A stretch of DNA of 31,458 nucleotides. Origin: an uncultured candidate division WPS-2 bacterium. Its GTDB lineage: Bacteria; Vulcanimicrobiota; Vulcanimicrobiia; Vulcanimicrobiales; Vulcanimicrobiaceae. Position numbers and translations under genes: made by a program. Below are positions 7,067 to 14,966 of this stretch, piece after piece (position 1 is the stretch's first letter; each line of letters begins with the position of its first letter). Below the pieces are notes generated by a model that did no database searches, was not told the DNA's origin, and saw only the letters and a program-made list of their open reading frames with translations. The DNA is taken from positions 1 to 31,458 of the forward strand of contig CALEYW010000077.1 of the NCBI GenBank assembly GCA_937927945.1, read 5' to 3'.

Positions 7067-9162
7067 GGGCGGCTGCTCGTTTCTTCGCGCGGGGCGAGGA
7101 CGAGCATCTCGCGCGCACCGGCGGCGAGGGCGCGGACCGCGAAGGAAGGCTTTCCGAACCAGCCCCGCCGTTTGCGCGGTGACTCGATCGCCAGAACGTC
7201 GCCCTCGGCGAGGCTCTGAGCGATGCGCACCGCAGCATCAGGGGCTTCCTCGGCGACGAAGGTTCCCCGTATCGAGGCCGTCGCGCGCTCCAGCGCGTCG
7301 ACGGCCGCGCCAGTCGCCGGGTCGTCCAGCTGCCTCACCGCAACGACGCGCAGGTCGACGTCGATCCGCCGCGCGAGGCGGCCCGCGCGCACGATCAGCG
7401 CGACGTCGCGCTCGCGCGGTGCGACGCCGAGGACGATGCGCGCGAACGGCCGTTCGCGCCGGCGTTCGGAGCGCGCGCGCAGCACCTCGCGCACCGCGAG
7501 CTCGCGCAGCGCCGCCAGGTTTTCGGTGCGGAAGAAGTTGCCCAGCGCCGCGTCGATCCGTTGGCGCGGGTAGATCCTGCCGTCGCGCAGGCGTTGCCGC
7601 AGCACGTCCGGCGTGACGTCGACGAACACGACCTCGTCGGCGAACTCGAGCACGCTATCGGGCAGCGTCTCGCGCACGCGCGTCCCGGTGAGGCGTTCGA
7701 CCGCATCGCCGACGCCCTCGAAGTGCTGGACGTTCAGCGTCGTCATGACGTCGATGCCGTTGCGCAGCACGGCGATCACGTCGTCGTAGCGTTTCGCGCG
7801 CGCGCCGGCGGAGAGATTGGTGTGCGCGAGCTCGTCGATGAGCGCCACCTTCGGGTGGCGCAGCAGGAGCCGCTCGATGTCCATCTCGCCGTTGGGGAGC
7901 CGCGGGATCTGTTCGATCCCGTTGAGCTGCGCGATCGTCTCGGAGCGTCCGTGCGTCTCGACCAGCGCGGCAACGACGTCGACGCCGTCCTCCATCAGCT
8001 GGTGCGCGCGGTCGAGCATCGCGTACGTCTTGCCGCTGCCGGCGACGGAACCGAGGTAGATCGTCAGTTTCCCGTAGCCGATTCGCAGGCGGTCACCGAG
8101 CGCGAAACCGTACGGATGCCGCCCCGACTCGAACGAGCCGGCGGCAGAGCCGGCCGGGTCGACGATGAACAGGTCGCGGTCGAGCGGCTGCTCCAGAATG
8201 CGGTCGGCGAGCTCACCCCGCGGAACGATCACGACGGAGGCGCGCACAGCCCGGAGATCGCCGCGCAATAGCCCCTCGGGGATGGGGACGACGCCGCCGT
8301 CGGCGCGCAGGGTCGCCTCGGCGAGGCGCCCGGTGTCGGCGCCTTCGAGCGCGGTCGTTTCGAGCGCGAGGTCGAGAGCGTCGGCGAAGGCGGCGGCACG
8401 GCGCACGAACGGTTCGGGGTCGTCCGCACCGGTGACGACGGCGAGCGCGATCGAGACCTTGCTCGGCGCGATGACCGGTATCGTCAAATCGTCGACGACG
8501 CGGAGCAGCAGTTCGCGCATCATGCTGAGGTTCTTCGGCTGGAAGAGTCCCGCCGCCGCACGCTCGACGTCGTCGTCCCGGACGATGCGGCCGGTGCGCA
8601 GGCGCGACTCGAGGATCGACGGCGCGATGTCGAGTGCGATCACCCGGTCGGCCTTGCGCAAAAACGCGACGGGAACGAGTTCCCGGATCGGGTAACCGAC
8701 GATCCGCTCGGCGACCGGCGCGACCGTGTCGAGGTGCATCACGTTGAACGCGCCCAGCACGGACTTCCCCGCATCGCGGAGGGCCTGCGCGTCCTGCCAT
8801 CGCTTGGCGTGCGCCGCACCGGCCGGGTTCGAGTGCGCGAGCTCGTCGAGCACGATCGTCTCGTAACCGCTTGCGAGCGCCGCCTCGAGGTCGAAGTCGT
8901 CGACGGCGACGCTGCCGGCCGCAAAGCGGCGCGTCGGAATGCGCGGCAGCTGCGCCGCGAGCGCTTCGAGCTGCGGCCGCTCCTTCGTCTCGACCCAGCC
9001 GATCGCGACGCGACGGCCCGCCCGCGCCTCGAACAGCGCGTCGCTCAGCAGACGGTGCGTCTTGCCGGCGCCGGGCGCGCCGGCGAGATAGATCGTCAGT
9101 TTGGGCGTCAGTCCGAGCTCGACCAGCAGTGCCGCGGCGTCCGACCGGCCTTCCTCTCGCAC
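7057..9162 (-). CDS. kdpD: Tandem-duplicated KdpD N-terminal sensor protein (no kinase domain)
   Basis: This 701-residue cytosolic protein contains the KdpD N-terminal module twice. Module 1 has Walker A GAPGAGKT (28-35), a VETKERP segment, DELAH (106-110) and an NVMHLDT segment, followed by a Usp-like stretch (about 231-330). Module 2 has GSVAGSGKT (371-379), VETHGR (401-406), DELAHTN (443-449), NVQHFEG and a second Usp-like stretch (about 574-692). Module 2 is close to canonical; module 1 is more diverged. No membrane segments or kinase domains follow, whereas normal KdpD continues into four TM helices and a histidine kinase. In other bacteria this region senses K+ status or binds c-di-AMP through the Usp domain. 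The GTG at 9162 fits where KdpD proteins usually begin (SDAAALLVELGL), but the ribosome binding site is weak and the frame extends far upstream. It is divergent from the kinase gene, with about 48 bases between starts. Confidence 0.85.
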   Translation of the reverse strand: MREEGRSDAAALLVELGLTPKLTIYLAGAPGAGKTHRLLSDALFEARAGRRVAIGWVETKERPQLEALAAQLPRIPTRRFAAGSVAVDDFDLEAALASGYETIVLDELAHSNPAGAAHAKRWQDAQALRDAGKSVLGAFNVMHLDTVAPVAERIVGYPIRELVPVAFLRKADRVIALDIAPSILESRLRTGRIVRDDDVERAAAGLFQPKNLSMMRELLLRVVDDLTIPVIAPSKVSIALAVVTGADDPEPFVRRAAAFADALDLALETTALEGADTGRLAEATLRADGGVVPIPEGLLRGDLRAVRASVVIVPRGELADRILEQPLDRDLFIVDPAGSAAGSFESGRHPYGFALGDRLRIGYGKLTIYLGSVAGSGKTYAMLDRAHQLMEDGVDVVAALVETHGRSETIAQLNGIEQIPRLPNGEMDIERLLLRHPKVALIDELAHTNLSAGARAKRYDDVIAVLRNGIDVMTTLNVQHFEGVGDAVERLTGTRVRETLPDSVLEFADEVVFVDVTPDVLRQRLRDGRIYPRQRIDAALGNFFRTENLAALRELAVREVLRARSERRRERPFARIVLGVAPRERDVALIVRAGRLARRIDVDLRVVAVRQLDDPATGAAVDALERATASIRGTFVAEEAPDAAVRIAQSLAEGDVLAIESPRKRRGWFGKPSFAVRALAAGAREMLVLAPREETSSRPQR

Positions 9163-9210
9163 CGCTACGGTCTTCGCAGGGTGGGTCCGTGCCTCCCCGA
9201 ACCCGCCATC

Positions 9211-10743
9211 GTGCGCTCCCGAACCGTCGCCGTCGCCGCGATCGTCCTGTTGATCGCGACGTTCGCGGTCGACGCGCTGACCCCGCAGAAGCTCGTCGTC
9301 GCGATCCTCCTCGACGTTCCGATCGTGCTGGCGGCGTTGACGCAGAGCCGCCGCCTGACGGCGTGGCTCGTTTCCGCCTCCCTTGCCGCGGACGTCGGCG
9401 CGGCGTACCTGAACGCCGCGCACGACGGGTTTCATTGGGATCCGATCGGGGTCGGAAATCGCCTGCTCTCCATGCTCTCGATCGTTCTCGTGGGGTACCT
9501 GAGCACGGCCGTGCAGGAGCGGGCGGAACGCGTCGGCCGGCTGGCCGCGCAGGAGGCCCGCGGGCGGCGCGAATCGACCCTCTCCGCCGCTGCGGAACGC
9601 ATCCGCGGCTCCCTCTCGCACGACGTCGTCACGCGCGCGATCGTCCGCGAAGCGATCGCCGCGCTCGACGGGGAGGCCGCCTCGTGGTATCCCGCCCGCT
9701 TGGGCGACGAGATCCTCTCGGCCCGCGACGGGTCGGCCGACGTCGAGGTGCTCGACCACCGGCCCGCGCCGGAGATCCTCTCGCTCACCTACCGTGTTGC
9801 GGAGAGCCGCACCGTCACCGTCGTGCGCGCGCTCGATCCGGTCGGACGGTTCGTGCTCGACCGGTTGCGCGCGCGCAGCGCAATCGCGATTCCGCTCGCC
9901 GAGCGCGGTGCGAATTTCGGCGTGCTGATCGTAGCCGCACGTTCCGAGGCGCCGGACGAGGCGATCGTCTCGACCGCGCGCGCGTTCGCGACGATCGCGG
10001 TGAACGCGCTCGCGCAAGCGCGGTTGTTCGGCGAGTTGGCCGAACGCAACGAAGCGCTGAGCGAGCGCCAGGACGTGATCCGCGATCTCGTGTACGCGAT
10101 CTCGCACGATCTGCGCACGCCGCTCGCGGCGCTCTCGATGACGCTCGGCCAGGCGGCCGACGGCGCGTACGGCGTCCTGCCCGAGCGCTACGCCGGCGTG
10201 TTGCGCGACAGCCGCGTCTCGATCGACGACCTGATGCGCTTGGCCGAGACGCTGCTGCTCGTGGCGCGCTTCGAGTCGGGCGACCGCCGCGTCGAGCGTG
10301 AGGTCGTCGATCTCGGTGCGGTGGTCGCGGAGGTCGTCTCCGAGCTGCGCGCCATGGCGGAGGCCCGCGGGATCGCGTTCGGCCTCGTCTCCGCGCCGAC
10401 TCGGACGCGCGGTTCGCGCGGCGACCTCAAGCGCGCGATCACCAACCTCGCCGCGAACGCCCTGCAGCACACGCCGATCGGGGGAACCGTCGAGCTGCGC
10501 GTCGCGACGAACGCCAACGGCGCGGCGGTGACGGTGACCGACGACGGATTCGGCGTCGACGAGCGGCTGCGCCCGCACGTCTTCGAACGCTTCTCCAGCG
10601 GCTCGCGCTCGGGGGCCGGGACAGGCCTCGGGCTGTACATCGTGCGACGCATCGCCGAAGAGACGGGCGGCACGATCGCCTACGCACCGCGCGAACCGCG
10701 CGGGTCGGTCTTCACGCTCTCCGTGCCGAAGGCGAGCGCATGA
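9211..10743 (+). CDS. Four-TM/GAF sensor histidine kinase, KdpD C-terminal-like
   Basis: The order of parts matches the C-terminal half of KdpD. Four hydrophobic helices lie in residues 5-100. A GAF-like region follows (about 120-280). A HisKA domain has SHDLRTP with phospho-acceptor His299. A HATPase domain has the N box NLAANALQH (412-420), DDGFGVDE and GTGLGLYIV. It should autophosphorylate and pass phosphate to the response regulator encoded next, whose ATG overlaps its stop (ATGA, 10740-10743). GTG at 9211 places MRSR just before helix 1; an in-frame GTG at 9181 is an alternative, and neither has a strong ribosome binding site. With the KdpD sensor modules on the divergent gene, the two polypeptides probably act together, which is inference. 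The frame is open back to 8734, but that part is antisense to the sensor gene. Confidence 0.85.
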   Translation: MRSRTVAVAAIVLLIATFAVDALTPQKLVVAILLDVPIVLAALTQSRRLTAWLVSASLAADVGAAYLNAAHDGFHWDPIGVGNRLLSMLSIVLVGYLSTAVQERAERVGRLAAQEARGRRESTLSAAAERIRGSLSHDVVTRAIVREAIAALDGEAASWYPARLGDEILSARDGSADVEVLDHRPAPEILSLTYRVAESRTVTVVRALDPVGRFVLDRLRARSAIAIPLAERGANFGVLIVAARSEAPDEAIVSTARAFATIAVNALAQARLFGELAERNEALSERQDVIRDLVYAISHDLRTPLAALSMTLGQAADGAYGVLPERYAGVLRDSRVSIDDLMRLAETLLLVARFESGDRRVEREVVDLGAVVAEVVSELRAMAEARGIAFGLVSAPTRTRGSRGDLKRAITNLAANALQHTPIGGTVELRVATNANGAAVTVTDDGFGVDERLRPHVFERFSSGSRSGAGTGLGLYIVRRIAEETGGTIAYAPREPRGSVFTLSVPKASA

Positions 10744-11393
10744 TGGGCGGAGCGGCGCCGGTGCGCGTGCGGGTCGTGATCGTCGAAGATCACGCGCTGG
10801 TGCGGGCAGGCTTACGAACGTCGCTCGAAGCGGCTGGGATCGACGTCGTGGCCGAGGCGTCGGACGGTATCGCAGGGTTGGAGACGGTGACACGCGAGCG
10901 CCCGAACGTCGCCGTGATCGATTTGGGTCTGCCCGGAAAAGACGGAATCGCGCTCACCCGCGAGCTGAAGGCGAATTCGGACCCGCCCGGCGTCGTGATC
11001 CTCACGATGCAGGAGCTCGACGACGAGGTCTTGGCCGCGCTCGCGGCGGGCGCGGACGCGTACTGCGTCAAGTCGTCCGATCCGCGGGTCGTCATCGATG
11101 CGATCGCGGCGGTCGCGGCAGGCGGCGCGTACTTCGACCCGCGCATCGCACACGTCGTCCTTGGCAAGCTGAGCGGCACACCCGCGCGGCCGGCGCAATC
11201 GCCCTTGACGCCGCGCGAGACGCAGATCCTGACGCTCGTCGCCGACGGCATCGGCAACGCCGAGATCGCCGAGCGTCTCCACGTCGGCTTGGGGACGGTG
11301 AAGGGACACATCGCCGACATCCTCGAGAAGCTCTCCGCCTCCGATCGCGCGCAAGCCGCGGTGACGGCCTACCGGCGGGGGTTGATCTCGTAG
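10740..11393 (+). CDS. NarL/LuxR-type response regulator
   Basis: This 217-residue regulator has a receiver domain (about 9-125) with acidic pocket Glu16-Asp17, phospho-acceptor Asp61 in VAVIDLGLPGKDG and conserved Lys111. A LuxR-type helix-turn-helix (about 155-215: LTPRETQIL, AEIAERLHVGLGTVKGHI) forms the output. It overlaps the kinase stop by 4 bases, so the pair is a two-component system. KdpE in model bacteria is an OmpR/PhoB-type winged-helix protein, so a NarL-type partner beside a kdp operon is unusual. The target is not shown by sequence; the kdp promoter before 1643 is the obvious candidate. The start could also be the second ATG, one codon later. Confidence 0.92.
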   Translation: MMGGAAPVRVRVVIVEDHALVRAGLRTSLEAAGIDVVAEASDGIAGLETVTRERPNVAVIDLGLPGKDGIALTRELKANSDPPGVVILTMQELDDEVLAALAAGADAYCVKSSDPRVVIDAIAAVAAGGAYFDPRIAHVVLGKLSGTPARPAQSPLTPRETQILTLVADGIGNAEIAERLHVGLGTVKGHIADILEKLSASDRAQAAVTAYRRGLIS

Positions 11394-11403
11394 GCACTGC
11401 AGG

Positions 11404-12633
11404 GTGAGCCGGCCGTACTACGGTTGGCGGATCGTCACCGCGCTCGGCGTCACGACCGTCATCTCGTACGGCACGACGCAGTATCTGTTCTCGCTGCTGA
11501 TCGAACCGGTGCGCGCCGAATTCGGCGCCGGCCGTGCGACGCTGGGCCTGGCGTACGCCGGCAGCATCCTCATCGCCGGCGCGGTCGGAATCGCGCTCGC
11601 GCCGGTGCTCGATCGCTGGGGCGCGCGGTGGCTGCTCGCCGGCGGTTCGCTCGTCTCGGCCGCCGCGCTCGTCGCGCTCGCGCACGCGCCCTCCGCTGCC
11701 GCCTTCGCCGCGGAATGGTCGCTGGGGATGGGCGTCGGGGCCGCGCTGACCTGGTATTCGGTAAGCTTCACCGTCGTCGCCAACTGGTTCCACCGCGATC
11801 GCGCACGGGCGCTGGCGCGGCTGACGTTCATGGGCGCGTTCGCGTCGACGATCTTCTATCCGCTCTCGGCGACGCTGATCGCGCACTTCGGCTGGCGCGG
11901 TGCGCTGATCGTGCTCGCGTTCGTGCAGCTGCTGATCGCCCTCCCGCTGCATGCCCTGGTCGTGCGGCGCCATCCCGAAGACCGCGGGCTGCATCCCGAC
12001 GGTGACGACGCGGCCGCGGCGTCGAGCCCGCAGAGCGGGTTGACCGCGCACGCCGCCCTGCGCACCACCGCGTTCTGGCTCGTCACGGCTGCGATCGCGT
12101 TGTCGTCGTTCGCGACGACGGCGGTGCTGGTGGTGCACGTCGCGTTCTTGACCTCGCGCGGATACACGATCTCAACGGCCGCTTCGCTCGCGGGCTTGCT
12201 CGGGATGGCGTATATCCCGGGCCGCTGGCTCTTCGGACGGCTGGCGAACCGCGTGCCGCTGGGACGCCTGCTGGCGGCGACGATCGCGCTCGAATCGCTC
12301 GCCGTGATGGTGCTGGCGGCGGAACGCGGGATCGGCTGGGTCGCGCTCTACGTCTTCGCGTTCGGCATGGCGTACGGGGCGATGGCCCCGCTGCGCGGAG
12401 CGCTCGTCGCGGCGCTGTTCGGGCGGCGTGCGTACGGCACCATCTTCGCGGCGCAAGGTGTCGGCGTCGCGCTGGCCGCCGCGGCGGGACCGCTGGTGCT
12501 CGCCGCGGTTGCCGACGCGCGCGGATACGGCGCCTCGCTCTGGTGCGCCGCGATCGCACTGGCGCTCGGCGCGTTCGTCGCCGCAGTCCCGCTGCGCGGA
12601 CCCGCGCCCGTACCCGTCGCGCCGCCGACGTGA
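11404..12633 (+). CDS. MFS transporter, OFA/monocarboxylate-like
   Basis: The 409-residue protein has twelve predicted hydrophobic helices and the major-facilitator layout, with a charged central loop (about residues 185-215). The N-terminus PYYGWRIV is the opening typical of oxalate/formate antiporter and monocarboxylate-porter-like members, where the Tyr-Tyr-Gly-Trp motif precedes helix 1. The loop 2-3 motif is degenerate (LDRWGARWLLAGG). The substrate is probably a small organic anion but cannot be fixed. The GTG start lies 10 bases after the response-regulator stop, so it may be the last gene of that transcript. The ribosome binding site is weak (GCAGG directly before the start). It converges with the truncated binding-protein gene, 22 bases away. 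Confidence 0.85.
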   Translation: MSRPYYGWRIVTALGVTTVISYGTTQYLFSLLIEPVRAEFGAGRATLGLAYAGSILIAGAVGIALAPVLDRWGARWLLAGGSLVSAAALVALAHAPSAAAFAAEWSLGMGVGAALTWYSVSFTVVANWFHRDRARALARLTFMGAFASTIFYPLSATLIAHFGWRGALIVLAFVQLLIALPLHALVVRRHPEDRGLHPDGDDAAAASSPQSGLTAHAALRTTAFWLVTAAIALSSFATTAVLVVHVAFLTSRGYTISTAASLAGLLGMAYIPGRWLFGRLANRVPLGRLLAATIALESLAVMVLAAERGIGWVALYVFAFGMAYGAMAPLRGALVAALFGRRAYGTIFAAQGVGVALAAAAGPLVLAAVADARGYGASLWCAAIALALGAFVAAVPLRGPAPVPVAPPT

Positions 12634-12655
12634 CCCTGTGCGGCGCGGCCGTGGT

Positions 12656-13000
12656 TCAGCGCGGACCGTCGAAGTGGTGCTTGCGGAAGATCGCCTGCGC
12701 CTCGGGACCGGCCAGGTACGCGACGAAGTCTTTCGCGATCGCCGCGTGCGGCGCGCCCTTGAGCGGCGTCGCGTACGTGGTGGTGACGACGTCGAACTGC
12801 CGCGGGACGCGAATTCCGACGACCGAGTCGCCGACATCGGACGTGAAGCCGATCGCGGCATCGACGAGGCCGTTCGCGACCGCCAAGCCCAATGCGGCGT
12901 CCGAGGTGCGGGTCAACGTCACGTTGTTGCGGACGTCGTCGGAGAACGACGCGCCGTAGTCGGCCGCGGCGCGAGCGATCACGGTGTCCGCGTACCGTTC
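12656..13000 (-). pseudogene. 3' remnant of a molybdate-binding-protein (ModA)-like gene
   Basis: About 114 codons remain, ending in TGA at 12656-12658. They encode the C-terminal lobe of a type II periplasmic binding protein. From about 13000 the frame reads ERYADTVIARAAADYG, then an Ala/Gly-rich lobe with VDAAIGFTSDV, then the C-terminal helices GAPHAAIAKDFVAYLAGPEA and IFRKHHF. The closing pattern of an FVAYL segment, PEAQAIF and a final H-F matches ModA-like molybdate or tungstate binding proteins. No signal peptide or N-terminal lobe is present; upstream lies an IS607-family element, and the missing part is not found on its far side within the window. The gene was therefore cut and its 5' part lost, by the insertion or a later deletion. 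A GTG at 12982 could start a short product, but that would lack half the fold. Confidence 0.7.
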
Positions 13001-13041
13001 TGATTTGCATGGACATCTATTCCAGGCATTTCTTCCTGCTT

Positions 13042-14238
13042 CTACGCCGCCGGTTTCACCGCGAAGTCATCCTCGCGGCCAGTGCCTTCGGCTCCACAGG
13101 CTGACGCGGGTGAACTCTCCGCGTATCGTGCGAGGTTGCGCGCCGCGTTGACATCGCGGTCGTGGGACGTGTCGCACGACACGCACGTCCAAGTGCGCTC
13201 GGTGAGCGCGAGAAACTCGTTCTTCGCGCAGCACGTCGAGCAGAGTTTCGAGGATGGGAACCATCGGTCGGCGACAACGATGGTCGAGCCCGCCATCGCA
13301 GCTTTATATTGCAACTGCCGTCGAAACTCGAAGAAACCAACATCGGCAATCGCACGAGAGAGATTCCGATTCGCGAGCATGCCGGCCACGTTCAGATCCT
13401 CGATGACCATGGTTCGGTAGCGCGTGAGCGAGGTCGTCAGTTTATGCAGCGCGTCCGTGCGAATGTCGGCGACCCGCCGGTGCAATCGTGCGAGCTTGGT
13501 TTTCGCCTTGGCACGATTGCGCGAGCCGCGCTGCTTGCGGGAGAGCGAACGAGAAAGCCGTTTGAGCTTTTGTAAATACCTCCTCAATGGCTTGGGAGCG
13601 GCTACCTTCGAACCCTCGCTGAGTGTGGCGAGTGCGGTGATGCCAAGGTCGACGCCGACAACCGTGTCGTCGATGCGAACGTCGGGCTCGTGCTCCACCT
13701 CAATGGCGAAGCTTGCATACCAGGCATCGGCCTCTCGCGAGATCGTTGCCGAGAGGATGCGTCCGGCAAAGCGCACCTCCTCCCGCATCGCCACCCAGCC
13801 AATGATCGGAAGATTGACCCGCTTGCCGTTGGTGCGCACGGCGTCGGGATGGTGCTTATCTGGTCCGTTGTCGGCCCGGAAGCCGTCGTGGCGACGCTTC
13901 TTCTTGAACGTCGGGACCCTCACGCGCTTCCAAGGAAGCTCTTTGCGTCGGTACTTCTTGAGATCCTCGAAGAAGTTGGCGTAGGCGCGGCCAAGGTTCT
14001 TGATTCCCTGCTGCGGCGCGTTTTTCGTCACTTCGCGCATCCATGGGAACTGCTCGTGCTTAAGCGCGTTGAGTTGCTTGCGCAGCGCGGCCTCCGAGGG
14101 CTTCTCGCCGGCGGCGTACTGCCGCTGCCATTCCGCCAGCGCCCAGTTATAGGCGAAACGTGCGACGCCACACGCGCGAGCAAAGTACGATTCCTGATCT
14201 GCTGTTGGAACCAGGCGAATTCGATGTGCAAGGATCAT
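13042..14238 (-). CDS. tnpB: TnpB, RNA-guided nuclease of the IS607 element
   Basis: TnpB (398 residues) is the transposon-encoded RuvC-type nuclease ancestral to Cas12. Characterised relatives use an RNA from the element's 3' end to cut DNA and favour transposon retention. Here the three RuvC acidic positions are visible: Asp197 in VVGVDLGITALAT, Glu280 in MVIEDLNVAGM and Asp362 (or Asp360) in SHDRDVNAARN. The zinc-finger cysteines are Cys333/Cys336 (CSTC) and Cys352/Cys355 (CVSC). The N-terminal part (IRLVPTADQESYFARACG) is the usual helical opening. Nothing appears missing, so it should be catalytically competent. The ATG at 14238 overlaps the tnpA stop (ATGA); the 27 codons open upstream lie inside tnpA and are unlikely to be used. 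Confidence 0.93.
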   Translation of the reverse strand: MILAHRIRLVPTADQESYFARACGVARFAYNWALAEWQRQYAAGEKPSEAALRKQLNALKHEQFPWMREVTKNAPQQGIKNLGRAYANFFEDLKKYRRKELPWKRVRVPTFKKKRRHDGFRADNGPDKHHPDAVRTNGKRVNLPIIGWVAMREEVRFAGRILSATISREADAWYASFAIEVEHEPDVRIDDTVVGVDLGITALATLSEGSKVAAPKPLRRYLQKLKRLSRSLSRKQRGSRNRAKAKTKLARLHRRVADIRTDALHKLTTSLTRYRTMVIEDLNVAGMLANRNLSRAIADVGFFEFRRQLQYKAAMAGSTIVVADRWFPSSKLCSTCCAKNEFLALTERTWTCVSCDTSHDRDVNAARNLARYAESSPASACGAEGTGREDDFAVKPAA

Positions 14239-14810
14239 GTGTGCGGCTCGCGCGCCAATGCACGCTCGATGCTGATTGCACGGTTGCGAGCGGAGCGACG
14301 GCCGTACAACCGCGCACAAAAGCTCGTGAGGACAGCGATCATGTCCTGAACGAGATCATCATTCATCTCGGAGGAGTCGACGACGATGAGGCGTCGGCCG
14401 GACGCGGCGAGTGCGGCTTCGAGATACTCCGAACCGAAGCGCGCAAAGCGGTCCCGATGTTCGACCACCACTGCACCGATCGTCGCATCAGACAATACGC
14501 GAAGCAGTTTACGGCGTTCGCCGTTCAGACCGGACCCGACTTCGGCGACCGATTCGACGACATGCAAATCACGCTCGGCGGCGTACTGCGAGAGCCGAGC
14601 CAACTGTCGGTCGAGATCGTTGCGCTGCTCGTGGCTGCTCACCCGCGCGTAGAGCGCGACGGTGGACGGCTGCTCATCCACGGGCGCATCGACAAGGATC
14701 GTCCCGCTCGCCAGCTGCCGCCACGGCACCGGCATCGCATCGTCTTTCACCCAGCGCCAGGCGGTCTTATACGAAATCCCTTGCCGTCGTGCCCACTCGA
14801 CCAGCTTCAC
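14235..14810 (-). CDS. tnpA: TnpA, IS607-type serine transposase
   Basis: This 191-residue protein combines an N-terminal MerR-like helix-turn-helix (residues 1-30, EWARRQGISYKTAWRWVKDD) with a small serine-recombinase catalytic domain. The latter shows YARVSSHEQ with likely nucleophile Ser58 and Arg56, and the EHRDRFARFG motif. IS607 transposases have exactly this HTH-first order, the reverse of resolvases, and move DNA through a circular intermediate with little target specificity. The GTG start at 14810 directly follows GGCAGG. The stop overlaps tnpB by 4 bases. A 14-bp palindrome lies 17 bases upstream and may be its binding site. Confidence 0.92.
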   Translation of the reverse strand: MKLVEWARRQGISYKTAWRWVKDDAMPVPWRQLASGTILVDAPVDEQPSTVALYARVSSHEQRNDLDRQLARLSQYAAERDLHVVESVAEVGSGLNGERRKLLRVLSDATIGAVVVEHRDRFARFGSEYLEAALAASGRRLIVVDSSEMNDDLVQDMIAVLTSFCARLYGRRSARNRAISIERALAREPHT

Positions 14811-14827
14811 CCTGCCAGGTTAGCATA

Positions 14828-14841
14828 CAAACGTACGTTTG
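14828..14841. repeat. Perfect 14-bp palindrome upstream of tnpA
   Basis: CAAACGTACGTTTG is a perfect inverted repeat just upstream of the transposase start, overlapping where its promoter should be. It could be a TnpA-binding or end-recognition site, or an operator allowing self-control. No second copy is evident at the tnpB end of the element. Confidence 0.6.
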
Positions 14842-14966
14842 GCAATACTTGGCTACCTATCACGGAACAGCTGGGGACCCATCTCCCTTGCGCCTTCGGC
14901 AAATGCGCGCAGCCGCGCGAGGGAGTTTGCAGATGCTTAACTGAGGGGCAAGACTGGGGAATTCGC

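Larger units (their letters stand above)
13001..14860 (-). mobile_element. IS607-family insertion sequence (tnpA + tnpB), ends approximate
   Basis: A serine-recombinase tnpA and an overlapping tnpB on the minus strand form the standard IS607 layout. Both frames are uninterrupted, so the element may be active. The left boundary is set near 13000, where the ModA-like reading starts. The right boundary is placed beyond the palindrome upstream of tnpA and is a guess, because IS607 elements usually lack terminal inverted repeats and leave no target duplication. Fewer than 45 bases separate the tnpB stop from the interrupted gene. Confidence 0.8.

Noticed and set aside
8734..9210. N-terminal extension of the four-TM kinase
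   Set aside because: The extra residues are antisense to the KdpD-like sensor gene and have no family features; GTG 9211 or 9181 fits the membrane helices.
9163..10893. Upstream extension of the tandem KdpD-sensor gene
   Set aside because: This part is antisense to the kinase, and KdpD similarity begins only just after 9162.
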